A stretch of DNA of 64,000 bases from contig NC_067118.1 in NCBI RefSeq assembly GCF_021347895.1, positions 13,209,015 through 13,273,014 on the forward strand, in the 5' to 3' direction. This document shows, piece by piece, positions 46,131-59,773 of this stretch. Each line of letters starts with the position of its first letter. Positions within the stretch are counted from its first letter, which is position 1. The position numbers were made by a program, and so were the translations under genes. Below the pieces are notes generated by a model, which did no database searches, had not been told where the DNA came from, and worked only from the letters and a program-made list of their open reading frames with translations. Origin of the DNA: Acanthochromis polyacanthus. Its lineage: Eukaryota; Chordata; Actinopteri; Pomacentridae.

Positions 46131-47830
46131 AGCCTAGTGAAACACTGACAGGCTACATGGTAGGCCTAAACCGAGCCTCTGCACATCTGAATGCACATTA
46201 CACCGAGGGGTGAACACAATCCACCTGTCCACCGTGATGCTGTACATAGGTGGCATTCATTGGCGCTGCTGGATCCTGCAGCATAAAGAGATATGCAGTC
46301 TACTAATTCGAAAATGACCCAAAAAGCTCCATGTGTCTACATCAGCACTTTGAATCCAACTGCTACCGCTTCTGGTGCGACAAACTCTGAACCAAGCATG
46401 AGATGTGTGCGCCCTGTCCTTTACATGGTGTCTGTGGACGTGGACTGATCAGAGTAGCGAAGACCGTTCCTTTTACAAGTTGCAGCGGAATTTTCTAAGT
46501 TTTAGTTTTAAATGCTAAAACCTAAAACTGAATTCAATTTCCCTCTGTTGTGATGGTGATATTTCAGAGTCAGATGTCTAAAATGTAACTGCCTAAATAC
46601 CCAGAAAATTCAAATTTCATTTCTATATGTCGTGTACCTTTTGGTAATTAGGATCAAACGAGATGTTAGATGAATTTGAAGAGAAATATTTACCTGAAGC
46701 TCAGTGAAGTATCAAAGGACATTACAACATCCCAATTAAATGCGGTGACATTTCATTATTAGCAGCTGCATCGGATTGAAGGTTTAGGACCCACTGACAT
46801 TCCTGCCATAAGTGAAAACAGACATATATTTGCATTAATTAACCCCACAATTAACAGTCACTTATAGACTGCGTTTATTCAGTTGCGTTTTCAAAGGCTG
46901 ACTGTCTGTTGCCGTATTTTTATTTAGGACTTAGTTCAGTCTATTACATATGATAATAATACTACTGCAAATAAGCAGCAACATGGAAAACTCTGTAATG
47001 ATCCGCTCTATCCGCTGGGGGGGAAATCTAGAGGGAGAATATTTGCTGAAAATGAAACTGTATGGACAGATGTGGTGGCTCTGACCCATCCTGGTCTCCA
47101 TCAAATGATTCCATTGTAGAAATGGAATCTGCGCTGCAGCCCTGCTGTTTGCTTGGATGGAATCATGTAGGTCAGTACTGTTTGCGATCACAATGACACG
47201 TGTAAAGATTGAAATCACCCTGCAGTCACCTGCTGTGTTACGTGCGTAACCTGCGCACAGACACACAGTTTGGAGCAGATGCTGCTGCTGAGGGCTTCAT
47301 TTGCGAGTTCAGCGTGACACGGAGTTTGAGAGCCGCTTTCACCACCTGGATGTGGGTTTCTGATCGTGTGACACTGAAGAAGACGGAGCTGAACACCGGC
47401 CGATAGACGTGAGGGGCTCAGAAGAACCTTAACAGAGTCGCTAACGACCAGGTTGGAATAGCTTGAGGTTTCTAAGTGTCACATCACTGCGTTCTGCGTT
47501 CGATTTCTCACTAACACAGTGAGAGTCCCTAGCCTGCAGCGCTGCGCGTTGAAGAAGCTTCTAATGCTGTAAATGAGGCTACTGCACTTTCATTAGTATG
47601 TATAGACGCACCTCACATCATCCGAATGTCCTGCAGCATTTTCTTTTTTGCATTTTAATTGTAACAGGTACACATCTATACATTCTGTAATCAATACATG
47701 TAATGTGAACATTTTCAAGCCGTTTTTTATGATTATGGCTTATAGTTAATAAAAATCTTGAATATAAGTTGTAAAATATTTCCTAAAATCAACAACAACA
47801 ACAACAAAAAGATTTTCAATACAGTAATGT
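46131..47830. other. Transposon-free upstream region; no gene seen
   Basis: Unique-looking sequence upstream of pax7, with no repeat landmarks and no convincing frame. Sections such as 46900-47400 have balanced composition. A short (CAA)n lies at 47792-47807. Confidence 0.4.
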
Positions 47831-47859
47831 CCAACTTCTGAAAAGTATGTTCATTTGTA

Positions 47860-48600
47860 CACTCAGTACTTGATCTGGATTCCTTGAGTTGCTGCATCAG
47901 TGTGTTGTGGCGTGGAGCTGATCAGACTGTGAAACTGCTGAGATGTTTTTGAAGGTTGCTGTAATAGAGGCCTTGAGCTCTTCTGTAGTTTAAGGTCAGG
48001 TGTTTGTCATCATTCTCTTGATAATACCTCATATGGGGTTCTCAAGGGTTCAGGTCAGTAGTTTCGGCTCTATGGGCAGATGCTATGTCCTGCAGGAAAA
48101 GGAAATTAACATTTCAATAAAGTTTGACAGCAATGTAAATTTACTTTCATCTGAGAAGAAGACTTTGGACCACTGTAAGTAAGACATTTCTGACATTGCC
48201 TCTGGTTCAGGAGTGTCTAGATTTTAGGAATGTGACAGTTGTAGCTTCTTTACTGCAGATGTCTTTGCTTGGTGGTTCTTGATGCACTGACACCTCCAAG
48301 TTCTTGAAGCAACTTTTCTTGACAATCCCATCAAGGCTGCAATCATCCCTGTTGCTTGTACATCTATTCCTACCATACTTTTCCCTTACGGTCAACTATC
48401 TATTAATATGCTTCGAGACAGCAGTCTGCCAACAGCCAGTGATCTTCTGTGGCTCCTTGTAGAGAGTGTTGATGTTTATCTTTTGGACAACTTTTAAGTC
48501 ATTATTGTAGTGGCTGATGTACCCAACTAGACTGAGAGACACACGGAATTTATTCTGCTTGAAAAGTAGTTTACGCACACTCAAGAAAGATATTCTATAT
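47860..48600 (-). pseudogene. Tc1-like fragment (family E), second copy
   Basis: Minus-strand blocks LKVVQKININTLYKEPQKIT, CWQTAVSKHINR and RCTSNRDDCSLDGIVKKS are the same as in 27646-28070, in two frames. Further left (47860-48200) the sequence stays repeat-like (GATGTCCTGCAGGAAAAGG-type words) without a readable DDE region. Old and inactive. Confidence 0.5.
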
Positions 48601-48696
48601 TTTAAATAATATAGATGTAAACAAAAAGGCTTGACATATTTCACTTTACATGTAATGAATATAGAATATCTTGAAGTCTTCCTTCTGATTTAAAAT

Positions 48697-48700
<4 letters not shown>

Positions 48701-48749
<49 letters not shown>
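48701..48749. repeat. (TG)n microsatellite
   Basis: About 24 TG units abutting the left end of Tc1 copy F. Confidence 0.95.
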
Positions 48750-48751
<2 letters not shown>

Positions 48752-49722
48752 TCATTCAACAAAAATATAAACTCAACACTTTTGTTTTTGCTCCCATTTT
48801 TTATGAGATGAACTCAGATCTAAAACTTTTTCCACATACACAATATCACTATTTCTCTCAAATATTGTTCACAAATCTGTCTAAATCTGTGATAGTGAGC
48901 ACTTCTCCTTTGCTGAGATAATCCATCCCACCTCACAGGTGTGCCACATCAAGAGGCTGATTAGACACCATGATTAGTGCACAGGTGTGCCTTTGACTGC
49001 CCACAATAAAAGGCCACTCTGAAATGTGCAGTTTTATCACACAGCACAATGCCACAGATGTGGCAAGATTTGAGGGGGCCTGCAATTGGCAGGCTGAAAG
49101 CAGGAATGTCAACCAGAGCTGTTGCTCGTGCATTGAATGTTCATTTCTCAACTATAAGCCATCTCCAAAGGCATTTCAGAGAATTTGGCAGTACATCCAA
49201 CCAGCCTCATAACCACAGACCACGTGTAACCAGACCAGCCCAGGACCTCCACATCCAGCATGTTCACCTCCAAGATCGTCTGAGACCAGCCACTCGAACA
49301 GCTGCTGAAACAATCGGTTTGCATAACCAAAGGATTTCTTCACGGATGAATCCCGGTTTACACTGTTCAGGGCAGATGACAGACAGCGTGTGTGGCATCG
49401 TGTGGGTGAGCAGTTTTCTGATGTCAACGTTGTGGATGGAGTGGCCCATGGTGGTGGTGGGGTTATGGTATGGGCAGGCATCTGTTATGGACGAAGAACA
49501 CAGGTGCATTTTATTGATGGCATTTTGAATGCACAGACATACCGTGACGAGATCCTGAGGCCCATTATTGTGCCATACATCCAAGAACATCACCTCATGT
49601 TGCAGCAGGATAATGCACGGCTGCATGTTGCATGGATCTGTACACAGTTCTTGGAAGCTGAAAACGTCCTAGTTCTTGCATGGCCAGCATACTCGCCGGA
49701 CATGTCACCTATTGAACATCTT
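48750..49722 (+). mobile_element. Tc1/mariner copy F, 3'-truncated and internally deleted
   Basis: The left end is present (ATATAAACTCAACACTTTTG, then GCTCCCATTTTTTATGAGAT and TTTTTCCACATACACAATAT), typical of a common fish Tc1 family. The right end is absent: family similarity stops at about 49722, after the third catalytic region. Confidence 0.85.
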
Positions 49723-49785
49723 TCTACCCAGTTGAACACAACAGAGCACCAAATGAGGGAATACAGTTCAGGGACATGGCTGTGA
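49049..49785 (+). pseudogene. Tc1 transposase F, frameshifted with an internal gap
   Basis: The N-terminal frame reads GRLKAGMSTRAVARALNVHF to TIGLHNQRIS (helix-turn-helix part). A deletion then joins to the DDE domain in another frame: TDESRFTLFRADDRQRVW near 49345, GGGGVMVWAGICYGRR, QQDNARLHVA (second Asp) and WPAYSPDMSPIEH (third Glu, intact). After IEHL the residues are unrelated until a stop at 49783-49785. All three acidic residues survive, but the frame and the region between helix-turn-helix and D1 are broken. Confidence 0.88.
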
Positions 49786-49884
49786 GGTGGTGGCCCAACA
49801 CCTTACGCCCACTGAGACGCATAGTTTTCTGCTTTACTTTGTCAGCTGTGGACAGATTCTTGCATTGCAGCTCTGTCACCACTG

Positions 49885-49885
<1 letters not shown>

Positions 49886-49968
<83 letters not shown>

Positions 49969-50206
49969 TCAGGTGCTGGCTATACTTGTGGGGACCAAAT
50001 GTCCCCACAACTGTAGGACATTGTTTCGGTCCACACAAGTTTAAACAGTGTTTTCTTGGCCATGTTGTTGTTGCTGAAAAAAGTAAAAGTGCAAAAACGT
50101 TTCTTTAGGGTTAGGCATTGTTTTGGCTGGGTTAAGGTTAGGGTAAGGGTTAGGGGTTAGATATGAATGGGAGTCAATGGTATGTCCCCACAATGATAGA
50201 AAAACA

Positions 50207-50245
<39 letters not shown>
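49886..50245 (-). mobile_element. GGGGAC element, copy C, between two (GT)n runs
   Basis: (GT)41 at about 49886-49967 and (GT)n at 50208-50245 enclose the unit 49979-50199: it starts GCTATACTTGTGGGGACC and ends ATGTCCCCACAATGATAG, with a TTAGGGTAAGGGTTAGGGG core. It is very close to copy A in inverted orientation (GTTTAAACAGTGTTTTCTTG in both). Confidence 0.8.
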
Positions 50246-50246
<1 letters not shown>

Positions 50247-50690
50247 ATGTGTGAATGTGTCAATATGAATTGCACACTATTTTTTTATTTGAACACAATT
50301 CACAAAGCACTGCACACTTATGTCAAAAGCGCACTTTATTGTCAAAATCTGAACTTTGTTTTCAAAATTAAGACACACTAGGATACTGAATTGCTAAATA
50401 CAAAACTCCTCTCTCACTGTTTCACATGAAGTATAAAAAAAATGATACTGTCTTCAAAAATGACAACTTAAACACAAATGTAGCCTATAAATAAATCAGA
50501 ATGGGCCACTGCAGTGCTTGACTGTGCATTTCAAAATAAAAATAATGTTAGACAAAAAAAAGTACAGCACTGTGTTGTACACAGTACAGTATGCAAATAT
50601 TTACACCACGTCTCACAGACAGCCACAGCGATGAAGTCATTCATTAATGCAGAAAAAGTCCACATATGTTGCTTCACCGTTAAATCAAAC
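50246..50690. other. No gene seen
   Basis: AT-rich sequence left of the L1 3' end. It may include L1 3' untranslated sequence, which I cannot delimit. Confidence 0.35.
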
Positions 50691-52220
50691 ATCAAATCAA
50701 AAAGCGAGATCCCTCAACATGTGTAAAACCATTAAGAACAATTTCTTCCCAAAATCGTCCAGCATCTTCACATAACCATTTACGTGTTATGGTTTTCTTT
50801 GCACCCGCCAGTAGTATTGACAGTAAATATTGGTCCGACTTTCTTAGTTCTTGAGGAAGATTGCCCAAATAGACAGTCATAAAATCACATAGCACTTCAA
50901 ATCCCATTATTTTTTAAATTTCTGTTACTACATTAGCCCAATAGGATGTAATCTTAACACATTGCCAAAAAATGTGTAAGTGTCCGGCAACCAAGTTTCC
51001 ACATCCTCGCCACCAATGAGCTTTATCTGGGTCTTTATGATGTTTACTCTTAATATATGGTGTTATAAAGAAACGTACAATATTTTTCCATGTAAATTCC
51101 CTCCAAAGATCGGAAGAGGAGGTAGTCATGGTTGTCTTACAAATATTCAACCAGTCATCGATAGAAATTTGAACACCAGCTTCTTTCTCCCATGCTTTTT
51201 TAATATATGTAGTTGAAAAATTTCTTATGGTTTGAAGACATTTATATATTTTTGATATCGGCTTCTTTGAAACATTACCTTTGCAAGAATCTAATAAAAG
51301 CTTTACCAACCCGGTTTCTTCTTCCTTTAGAAGTTTTATGTTATGGTCAAAGTAATGCCATAGCTGGAAATATCTAAACAGATCATGTTTTTCTAAATTG
51401 TGCGTATCTGAAATCTGTAAGAAACTTTTCAGAACTTTAGTATTTGAAATAGTCCAATATCCTGTAATGCCCTTTGTGACCACTGAATAAATCCTCCATC
51501 AGTCTTTGAAGGTAAAAATTCAGAGTCATAAGCAGGCCATCGTAAGTATCTGGCACTCCTCTCATGTCGCTGTTTTTTAGCCTTACAGACTTCAGTTGGG
51601 ACCGAAATCCAGGATGGTAGCTCATGTGAATTTAAGTCGTGTTTGAGAAGGGTTTTGTCCCCGAGCAAAGACTGAAGGGGAGTGTCGAAAAAAGACTGAT
51701 CAATTTTTTTCCACTTAGCATCACATTTTGGGTCACACCAGGCCATTAATACCCTCATCTGTGCTGCTTTATAATAATTTTCGAAGCACGGTAAGGCAAG
51801 GCCACCTTCTTCTTTTTGTAATTGTAAGGTTTGGAATTTTATTCTTGGTTTTGTTTTCCCCCATATAAAATTTGAGATCATTCTATTCCAAGTCGCAGAA
51901 TTGCTTGGAGGGTATGTGAATTGACAATGCTTGAAACAGATAAAGAAGTCGGGGTAATAAATTCATTTTTACTATGTCGATCTTATGATGCATACTTATT
52001 GTAAAAGAGACCATCGCTGTATATCAGCTTTAATATTTGAAGTCAGTGCCGTGCAGTTTTCTTCAAACAATCGAGATAAGTCTTTAGGGATTTGAATTCC
52101 TAAATATTTAATCATATTATTCTTCCAGTTAAATTTGGACAATTTCTGAATTTCTACAGAAGATTCATAGTTGAATGAAATAATTTGTGTTTCTGCAGAT
52201 TTAGTTTGTATCCTGAGAGG

Positions 52221-55200
52221 CAAGGTTATTATCGTTAACGAAAACTAACAAAAAACGAAAACTAAAATTGAAAAAACATTTTCGTTAACGAAACTAAATA
52301 AAACTAAAAAGCAAACAAAAACGATAACTAACTAAAACTGTTTTGTGAGTTTACAAAACTAACTAAAATGAACTGAAATTATAGACAAAATGCCCTTCGT
52401 TTTCGTTTTTCTGAATATGTTGTGCATAAGCCTTTTGGGTTTAAAAATGAGTTTAATTCATTTCCCCGTCGAGTTTTACGACAGTTGGCAGTCACATCGT
52501 ACGGCACCATGGTGCGCCGCCAGACGTAAACAGTTTACATGCAGTGATCTGTCTGCAATGGTCTGCACCTGCACGCTACAATGGCTATGGCTACACAGGT
52601 GAAAGTTGGGAGAAAGCGACACAGTCCGATATGGGATGCATTCCAATATGACAGCGAGAAAGACAGAAGCAAATGCTTAATAGTTGAGACGGGCGACAAA
52701 ATATGCGGAGCCTTTCTCAAGGAAAAAACCCAACTAACCTGAAAGTCCACCTGAAAAGCGTCCATAAGAGGCATACAGGGAGTACCTTGAAAGTACAGCT
52801 GCTCTGAGCACCGCAGAAGAACAAACAAATGCCACTACCTCGCGAGTTAGCACGAAGACGAACAGAACCATAATGGATTGCTTTAATCGGCCACAGAGTA
52901 ACTGTTGGCTCGTGAACTCACAGGAACATCACAAGCGTGAGGACGTATTGGTGAACATGTTTATTGACACTGCCTTCAAAAGGTTCACCATTTCACTTGA
53001 GCCAAAATTCAAACACCTGGAGCTGCAAGAATTAATAACCTCATTGGTGCCAAGATGGAAAAGGCAAAACAGAAATTAAAAGAGATAATTGCAGAGGCAA
53101 GGAAGTTGACCCTCTGTGTAGATGGTTGGAGCAAACGAGGCTTAACAGCCGCTTCATGGGCATCTCAGCTTGTTTTTATCATCCACCTGGACGCCAGGTT
53201 TACCATGCTCTGCTTAACTTACACCGAATGGAGCACCCACACACTGGAGAGTCCATTGCTCGCTGCATTGACGAGACATTAGATGCATGGGGAATAGGAG
53301 AAGACAAGGCGCTGATCATTGTGACGGATAATGGTTCCAACATCGTTAAAGCTGTGTGGCTGCTTGGGGAGAGACGTCGAGAACAATCAGAGGAGTCCAC
53401 AGACGGTTCACAGGCTCAGCCAGGTGGAGAAGATGGCTGGATGTATTGTTGATCGAATCAGAGGCTGAGCTGGAAGTGTCAGACGAGGAGGATGAGGAAG
53501 AGTGAAACAGGAGACCTTGGTGAGTATGATATGTGATGACACATAATTTGATTATTATAAATGATCTTATTGTTTGTCTTGCTCTGTTCTTTCTTTGCTT
53601 TGCTAAGAGCTTGACCTGCCAGATGATGCAGAGAACAACAAGTTCCAGAGAATGCCTTGCCTGGCACACACCCTGCAGCTCACACTGAAGGATGGCATGA
53701 AGCATCCAAATGCTGAATCCCTCATAAGTAGAGCAAGGACGCTGGTCAATGCTGTCAGGGAAATCATCAAAAGCGAATGAAGCAATGGTCAGAATGTGTG
53801 GCAAAACTCTGATCAGAGACTGCAGCACACGCTGAAACAGCACCTTTAACATGCTGAGGAGACTGCTGGAGGTCAGAGTTGAACTCAATCAAGTGCTTGA
53901 GGACTTAGAGATGGACACACTTCTTACAAGTGACTGGGCAAGAATGGAGAACCTGGTGAAGGTGCTTGAGCCGTTTGCCATTCACACAGACCAGCTGCAG
54001 AGTGACAGCCAGTCACTGTCACATGCAGTGCCCATGCCTGCTAAATCTTGAGGCACACCTGCTGACCACTACTTATTGCAAGCAATTAGCTCAAGTACTG
54101 CTGAAGTCCTCAAGAGAAACATTTGCTGTCATTCTTAGCCCCCAGTCCAGTGAGTCCACACACTTTGATGCGACACCGGCAGCAGCCTGCCTGTTGGACC
54201 CGAGTGTTTCAGTAGTTCTTCAAACACCGGAGATGGAGCCTCTGAGGAGGGCAGCAGAGTCTTTTGTGTGAACCTGGCCAGCTCAGTATAACTCAGCTGC
54301 AGCTTCTCAGGATGATTGCCATTGCCAGCAAGCTGCGCACACTCGGCTCATACTGTCCTCAGAAATACCGCTTCCTTCCATCCCGTATGGAGGTCAGTGT
54401 ATCTGATGGGAGTGGAACAACAGCCCTGTTGACCGAAATGACAAAGTATGCTGAAGACGTCAAACGGGGAGTGGACTGAGACCACCATTGCAGTTCTGGA
54501 GCTCAAGAGAAGAAACTGTCTATCCAAAACTTGCGCCTGTGGCACTGGATCTTGTTAGTGCCCCTGCCTCACAAGCCTTTGTTGAGCTCATTCTCTCTGT
54601 GTGTGGACTGTTGTCAACTGGCTTGGAGAACAGAACAACCACTTCTCTGGAGCAGCGTGTTTTCCTAAAGATCAACAAGAAACTGTTGCCTGACTGGAAG
54701 TACACCCCTTTTCTCTTTCTCAACCCCAACTGAACACACACACACACACACAGATACACACACAGATTCCTTCTTAATGCAAGGATTTCTCTTCTTTTGT
54801 TTACATGTTGGACAGTTTACGTTTATCATAGAAAAGCTAAGCACATCAGCATCCGCTGAGTTTGACTTTATCAGCTTGTCTGACTGTTTCTACGTAATGC
54901 ATGTGCACTTTAAATGTCCAAAAAGTTCACTGTCTTCAACTTTATTTTGTCAAATACAGCAGATACTGTATTGATGCTACTTAACTGCACTGAACTGCCA
55001 AAAAGCTGTGCCTGCATCAGTGCTGGGCAGTCTAGTTAATTCCTTTATTTACATTTGCACAGTGTTAATTTTGATCAACCTGCAAGTTTGTGTTTTTTAG
55101 TTTGTTCATGTCTTTTGCAGTTTGAGCGCCCTTTGATTTGTACTTTTTGATTTGTACCAGGCAAAGTTTTGCACTAAAGGCTGCTATCTTTTGGAAGGTT

Positions 55201-55502
55201 ATAGTTCTGTGGATCATTGGATGGTTGATGTCCATCAGTAATTGAATATATAAATATTTAAAACAGTATCTTTTGTTGAGTTTTTATGACACAATATTTA
55301 CCCTGACCTTTTTTTAAATCCTGCACCTGAAAAAAACTAAAACTAATAAAAACTAAACTAAAACTAAATGTTTTCTCAAAAATAAAAACTAATAAAAACT
55401 AGAAACCGCTTTAAAAACTAACTAAACTACTAAATTAGGGGGAAAAAGTCAAACTAACTAAAACTAAACTAAAATGAAAAATCCAAAACTATTATAACCT
55501 TG
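52221..55502 (+). mobile_element. hAT transposon (3.28 kb) inserted in L1 ORF2
   Basis: Flanked by a perfect 8-bp target duplication CTGAGAGG (52213-52220 and 55503-55510). Terminal inverted repeats CAAGGTTATTAT / ATTATAACCTTG. Both subterminal regions are packed with AACTAA words (52245-52380 and 55325-55490), in the same rather than inverted orientation. A broken transposase lies inside; its last part is followed by a (CA)n run (54734-54770) and an AT-rich 3' region. Confidence 0.95.
52581..54733 (+). pseudogene. hAT transposase with BED zinc finger, decayed
   Basis: From ATG 52581: BED finger KRHSPIWDAFQYDSEKD ... KC ... ICG, then NLKVHLKSVHKRH after a frameshift (52730). Catalytic core: LTLCVDGWSKRG (first Asp, about 53115) and LIIVTDNGSNIVKAV (second Asp, about 53320). 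The CxxH-type MPCLAHTLQL follows at 53650. The C-terminal dimerisation block reads SAPASQAFVELILSVCGLLS and TTSLEQRVFLKINKKLLP before TGA at 54733. At least five frame breaks or stops. The order and spacing match an Ac-like hAT transposase of about 650 residues. Confidence 0.9.
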
Positions 55503-57588
55503 CTGAGAGGGTGCGAAATTTTTAAGTAGAGACAAAAGGTTGGGCAGACTCACATTAGGTTAGATAGTGTTAGAAGAACATCATCAGCGTATAAACAGGC
55601 CTTATGTTCTTGGTCTCCTATTGAAATTCCTGAGATGTCTTTTTGTTCTCTGATTGCTTGAGCCAAAGGCTCTATAAACAGGGCAAAAAATGTTGCGCTG
55701 AGAGGGCAGCCCTGGCGACAGCCTCTTTCGAGATGCACTGTGTCTAGAGATCACCATTGATTTTAATTCTGGCAGATGGTGAATCATACAACTGTCTTAT
55801 ACATGTTATTATTTCAGCGTAAATCCAATCCATCCAAAACTAAATACAGATACTCCAGCAGACAGAATCGAAGCTTTTTCAGCATCGAGACGAAGAGCTA
55901 TTGATTCAATGTTTTTAATTTTGTCAAAAAGGTGAATGGCCCGTCTTACATTATCATGAGTTTGTCTGTTACGAACAATCTGGATTGGTCTGTGTCTGTA
56001 AGTTCAGGAACTATTGATCAAGACGTTTAGCTAATATGTGGTAAAATTTCGATAATCAATATTTAGAACAGATATGGCCTATAAGAGCCGCATTCAGTTT
56101 ATCTTTACCTGGTTTGGTGAATGACAGAGATTATGGCCCGTTTCCAGATGGGTGGTGTTTCACCTCCTGACAAGACGTAGCAAATATCGAATAAGTTTGT
56201 ACTTTCTGCTGAGACCGCCTACCTACATTTGTTTGTTTTTAATTTAGATATACTTATTATTTCTTCTCTGTTTAGGTTTATTTAACCTTTCATTTTGTTC
56301 AGTTCCATTGAGTAGTCAATAGGGATAAGAAGTTATTTATGATTCTTGATCTACTGACTGTGGTTGAGTATATAGTTGTGAAATAGTATACAAAAGATTT
56401 CTGTATGTCTTTTAGATTGTAGCAATTATTTATCAAGGGGATTTCACTTTATGTATAATCTGTCAGATTGTTGTTTACGTATCCTCCAGCAAGAAGTTTC
56501 TTAGCTCGTGATCCATTTTCATAATAATTTTGCTTCACAAATTTAGTTTCTTTTCTATTTGATTTTCATATGTTCTGTTCAGGGTTTGCTTTATTCTGTG
56601 ATTTTTGTTAGTGAGTCACTGTCATTAGTTTGCATATGTTCTTTTTCAAGGGATTTCAATTCTAAGATTAAGTTGTTGATATATTTGTCTTCTCCTTTTC
56701 TTTAACGTAGAACACATGATCAGTGGCAGAAACTGATCACTGCCTTTAAGGCATCCCATAAATACTTGGAGAAGTATCATTTCTGTTATTAAGGTCTGTG
56801 TAATCTTTAATTTCTTTTTCAACAAAATTTTGAAATTCACCATCTTTTAAAAAGCCAGTATTAAGCCGCCATAATATTTCCTTACGTTCATTATCTAAAT
56901 GTAGAGTTAAACATACAGATGCATGATCGGATATATCTTTTGGTCCAATTTCACAATTTATAATACGGTGTCTGTCAGATTTGACATAAAGAAATAGTCT
57001 AACCTTGAATGTACTTGATGAGAATGTGAGAAAAAATTGTACGCTTTGTCTGATGGGTGTAAGTTTCTCCAGACGTCAATCATCCCAAGTTCCCAAAGCA
57101 TTTTTTTAACAAATGTTGTTTCTGTTTGAGTTTTTTAATTTTGCTTGAGGAGTCTATGGAAGTGTTAGACACACGTTCCAATCACCTCCACAGATAAGTA
57201 CCCCAGACATTTCTGTTGCAATGAGATCAAAAATTTTCTCAATAAGGCTGTTATCTTTCCAGGTTGTCTGTACACATTAACAATGTCACTTCTCTATGAT
57301 CTATGTATCCTCTAACCAATATGAACGCCCGTCTTTGTCACTATTTGAGAAATAAACTGAAAATTTACTCTATTGGAATTAATATAGCAACTCCTCTTGA
57401 GTTACCTTTTGTGTATGAGGAGTAATATGTATGTTTAAAGCCCATTTTGCGTATCTTTCATGTTCTGCATCGGAAACATGCGTTTCTTGCCAGAAAATAA
57501 TGTCGTATTTTTCACGTTTCATTTTCGCTAGGGCCTTACTCCCTTTAATGGGGTTATGTAATCCATTTATGTTGAGTGTAACTACCTT

Positions 57589-59110
<1,522 letters not shown>

Positions 59111-59218
59111 AGCTGGACTCCAATAAAGAAGCAGAACCGTCTCAAGGAGGATCAGAAGAAATGGACAGCATGTGACTTAAATATGAATGTCGCCGCAAAG
59201 GATCTGAATACTTATGAC
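59111..59218 (+). mobile_element. Terminal fragment of another Tc1 family
   Basis: The words AAGGAGGATCAGAAGAAATG and GGATCTGAATACTTATGACC have the form of a Tc1 3' end (…TCTGAATACTTATGACC). It is cut off by the hAT start at 59219. Confidence 0.5.
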
Positions 59219-59773
59219 CAGTGATGGGAATAACGGTGTTAAAATAAATGCCGTAACTAACGGCGTTACTTTTTTCAGTAACGGGTAATCTAACTGATTA
59301 CTTTCTCTACCGTTACAACGCCGTTACTGTTACCAACACGCCGTTTATGCGGTACTTTATTGAAGCTTTCATCCGACTCATCTTTTTTTAATCCTTTGGT
59401 GATGGTGGAAGGGAGAGCGGCGATAACTGCCTTTGTAATGATGATTGGCTAAGGTAGAGTAAGATTTCATGTTCAGCCAACCAGAGACATCAGGTGGGCG
59501 GGTGCTGCTTTACACACAAACCCAGCAGCACATAGCAGCACACATACACACACAAACTATGATGAGATGGCGAGTCCGGAGTTGAGAAGAAAGATGGCGT
59601 TTTCAAGATGGAAATACAGACACTACTTCAACCTCATCGAGGTAAAAGGCAAAAATGTTACATGTTGAAAGTGTTATGCTCATCCCCAGAGTAAAGAGTT
59701 TGTCAATCGTCCCTATAAGTTAACTCAGATTTAATGAAGGCACCTCTCGACTGCACATGCTTCTACTACGCCA

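Larger units (their letters stand above)
50691..57588 (-). mobile_element. L1-type LINE, near-complete ORF2, split by a hAT element
   Basis: Minus-strand fragments cover endonuclease, reverse transcriptase and C-terminal region in order. Subtracting the hAT (52221-55502) leaves about 3.6 kb, close to a full L1 ORF2. The left boundary (3' end) is not sharply seen, and the right boundary is set by Tc1 copy G at about 57589. ORF1 and the 5' UTR are not visible. Confidence 0.85.

Noticed and set aside
47209..47406. Short plus frame upstream of pax7 as a divergent gene
   Set aside because: Sixty-five codons, no domain, no splice or poly-A signal in register.
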